From positions 1-7,529 of the forward strand of contig CALGFL010000222.1 of assembly GCA_937881145.1 (NCBI GenBank): DNA of 7,529 bases. The letters are read 5' to 3'. Below, one piece after another: positions 6,413 through 7,529 of the stretch (its first letter is position 1; every line of letters begins with the position of its first letter). The notes beneath the pieces were generated by a model. The model saw only the letters and a program-made list of their open reading frames with translations, ran no database searches and was not told the DNA's origin. Both the position numbers and the translations under genes were made by a program. The stretch is from an uncultured Bordetella sp. GTDB taxonomy: Bacteria > Pseudomonadota > Gammaproteobacteria > Burkholderiales > Burkholderiaceae_B.

Positions 6413-7102
6413 ATGCAGTCCCCCGCCAAGCCCGGTAAAAAGCCCAATCTGCGCGAACGCGTCTATCAGATGCTGCGCGAGCGCATCCAGATGGGGCTGG
6501 TCGGCAGCAGCGACCGCCTGGTCGACCACGACATCGCGCGGGAACTGCACGTCTCGCGCATGCCGGTGCGCGAGGCCCTGATGCAACTCAAGAACGAGGG
6601 CATGCTGGAAGGCACCGCGCGCGGCTTCATCCTGCGGCGCCACTCGCTGCAGCAGATCAACGACATTTTCGAGATCCGCATCCTGCTCGAACCGCACGCC
6701 GCGGCACTGGCCACGGCCAACGTCGGCCCGGCTTTTCTGGCCCGGATGAAGAGCGCGCTGGACGCGGCGCAGGAAGCCTCGGACCGCGGCGACTGGGAAA
6801 CCTTTATGCGTCTGAACGCCGATTACCGGGCCGCCTGGATCGACAACGTTCCCAACCGGGCCATGGCCGACGCCATTTCCCGCTTCATCGACCATGCGCA
6901 GACGGTGCGCCTGATGACCATGCAGGACGAGACCGTCCGCGGCATCATCCTGGACGGCATGCGGGGCCTGTACGAGGCCTACTTGTCGGGCAATGCCGAC
7001 CTGGTGCGCGAGCGCATGACCTCGCACTGCCGTACCGCTGCCGTCTGCTACTACCAGTGCTACCAGCGCCTTTCGGGCGGCATGCCGCCCCTGGCCCACT
7101 GA
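6413..7102 (+). CDS. GntR-family transcriptional regulator, FadR/FCD subfamily
   Basis: This 229-residue protein is a DNA-binding regulator, most likely controlling the divergent transporter-oxygenase operon and perhaps itself. The N-terminal winged helix-turn-helix covers about 12-76: LRERVYQMLRERI (13-25), then ARELHVSRMPVREAL (42-56), the GntR recognition helix signature, and a wing ending GFILR (71-75). The all-helical FCD effector domain follows (about 83-210), opening with the typical EIRILLEPHAAALA (87-100). In FCD proteins a metal is usually held by Asp-x3-His plus two later His. Here the aligned positions appear to be Asn135, Arg139, Met183 and His205, so only the last is kept. The effector may therefore bind without metal. 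The length is normal for the subfamily. Such regulators are usually repressors released by a pathway metabolite, but the direction of control cannot be read from sequence. Confidence 0.92.
   Translation: MQSPAKPGKKPNLRERVYQMLRERIQMGLVGSSDRLVDHDIARELHVSRMPVREALMQLKNEGMLEGTARGFILRRHSLQQINDIFEIRILLEPHAAALATANVGPAFLARMKSALDAAQEASDRGDWETFMRLNADYRAAWIDNVPNRAMADAISRFIDHAQTVRLMTMQDETVRGIILDGMRGLYEAYLSGNADLVRERMTSHCRTAAVCYYQCYQRLSGGMPPLAH

Positions 7103-7529
<427 letters not shown>

Overview
The window is a GC-rich bacterial stretch with tightly packed genes. It most resembles a betaproteobacterium of the Burkholderiales, probably an Alcaligenaceae member such as Bordetella or Achromobacter. That placement is an inference from gene style, base composition and the presence of a monomeric isocitrate dehydrogenase; it was not tested by search.

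The main content is one minus-strand operon running right to left from about 6150 to beyond the left edge. In transcription order it encodes a secreted family 5 solute-binding protein (6153-4612), two dipeptide/oligopeptide-type ABC permeases (4609-3593 and 3593-2703), a fused double ATPase (2699-846), and a Rieske [2Fe-2S] aromatic-ring-hydroxylating oxygenase alpha subunit (825 to the left edge, incomplete). Junctions are 2 bp, a 1-bp TGATG overlap, 3 bp and 20 bp, so co-transcription is very likely. The transporter is a complete importer: binding protein captures, two permeases form the channel, one polypeptide supplies both ATPase domains. The oxygenase directly behind it suggests that the imported compound, or something derived from it, is oxidised or dealkylated in the cytoplasm. 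The substrate cannot be read from the sequence. The binding protein lacks the aspartate that holds the peptide amino group in DppA/OppA, which argues against an ordinary peptide.

A 259-bp divergent intergenic region (6154-6412) with an AT-rich core separates the operon from a plus-strand GntR/FCD regulator (6413-7102), the obvious candidate controller. This region holds a perfect 8+8 bp inverted repeat (6264-6285), a 6+6 bp palindrome (6218-6230) and a possible operon promoter overlapping the latter. The regulator's effector domain seems to have lost most of the usual metal ligands of the family.

After a 135-bp gap, the 5' part of a monomeric NADP-dependent isocitrate dehydrogenase gene (7238 to the right edge) begins; it is core metabolism and probably unrelated to the operon. 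I saw no mobile element, CRISPR array, tRNA or rRNA. No wholly new type of system is evident. The most interesting aspect is the uncharacterised import-plus-oxygenase pathway and its regulator.
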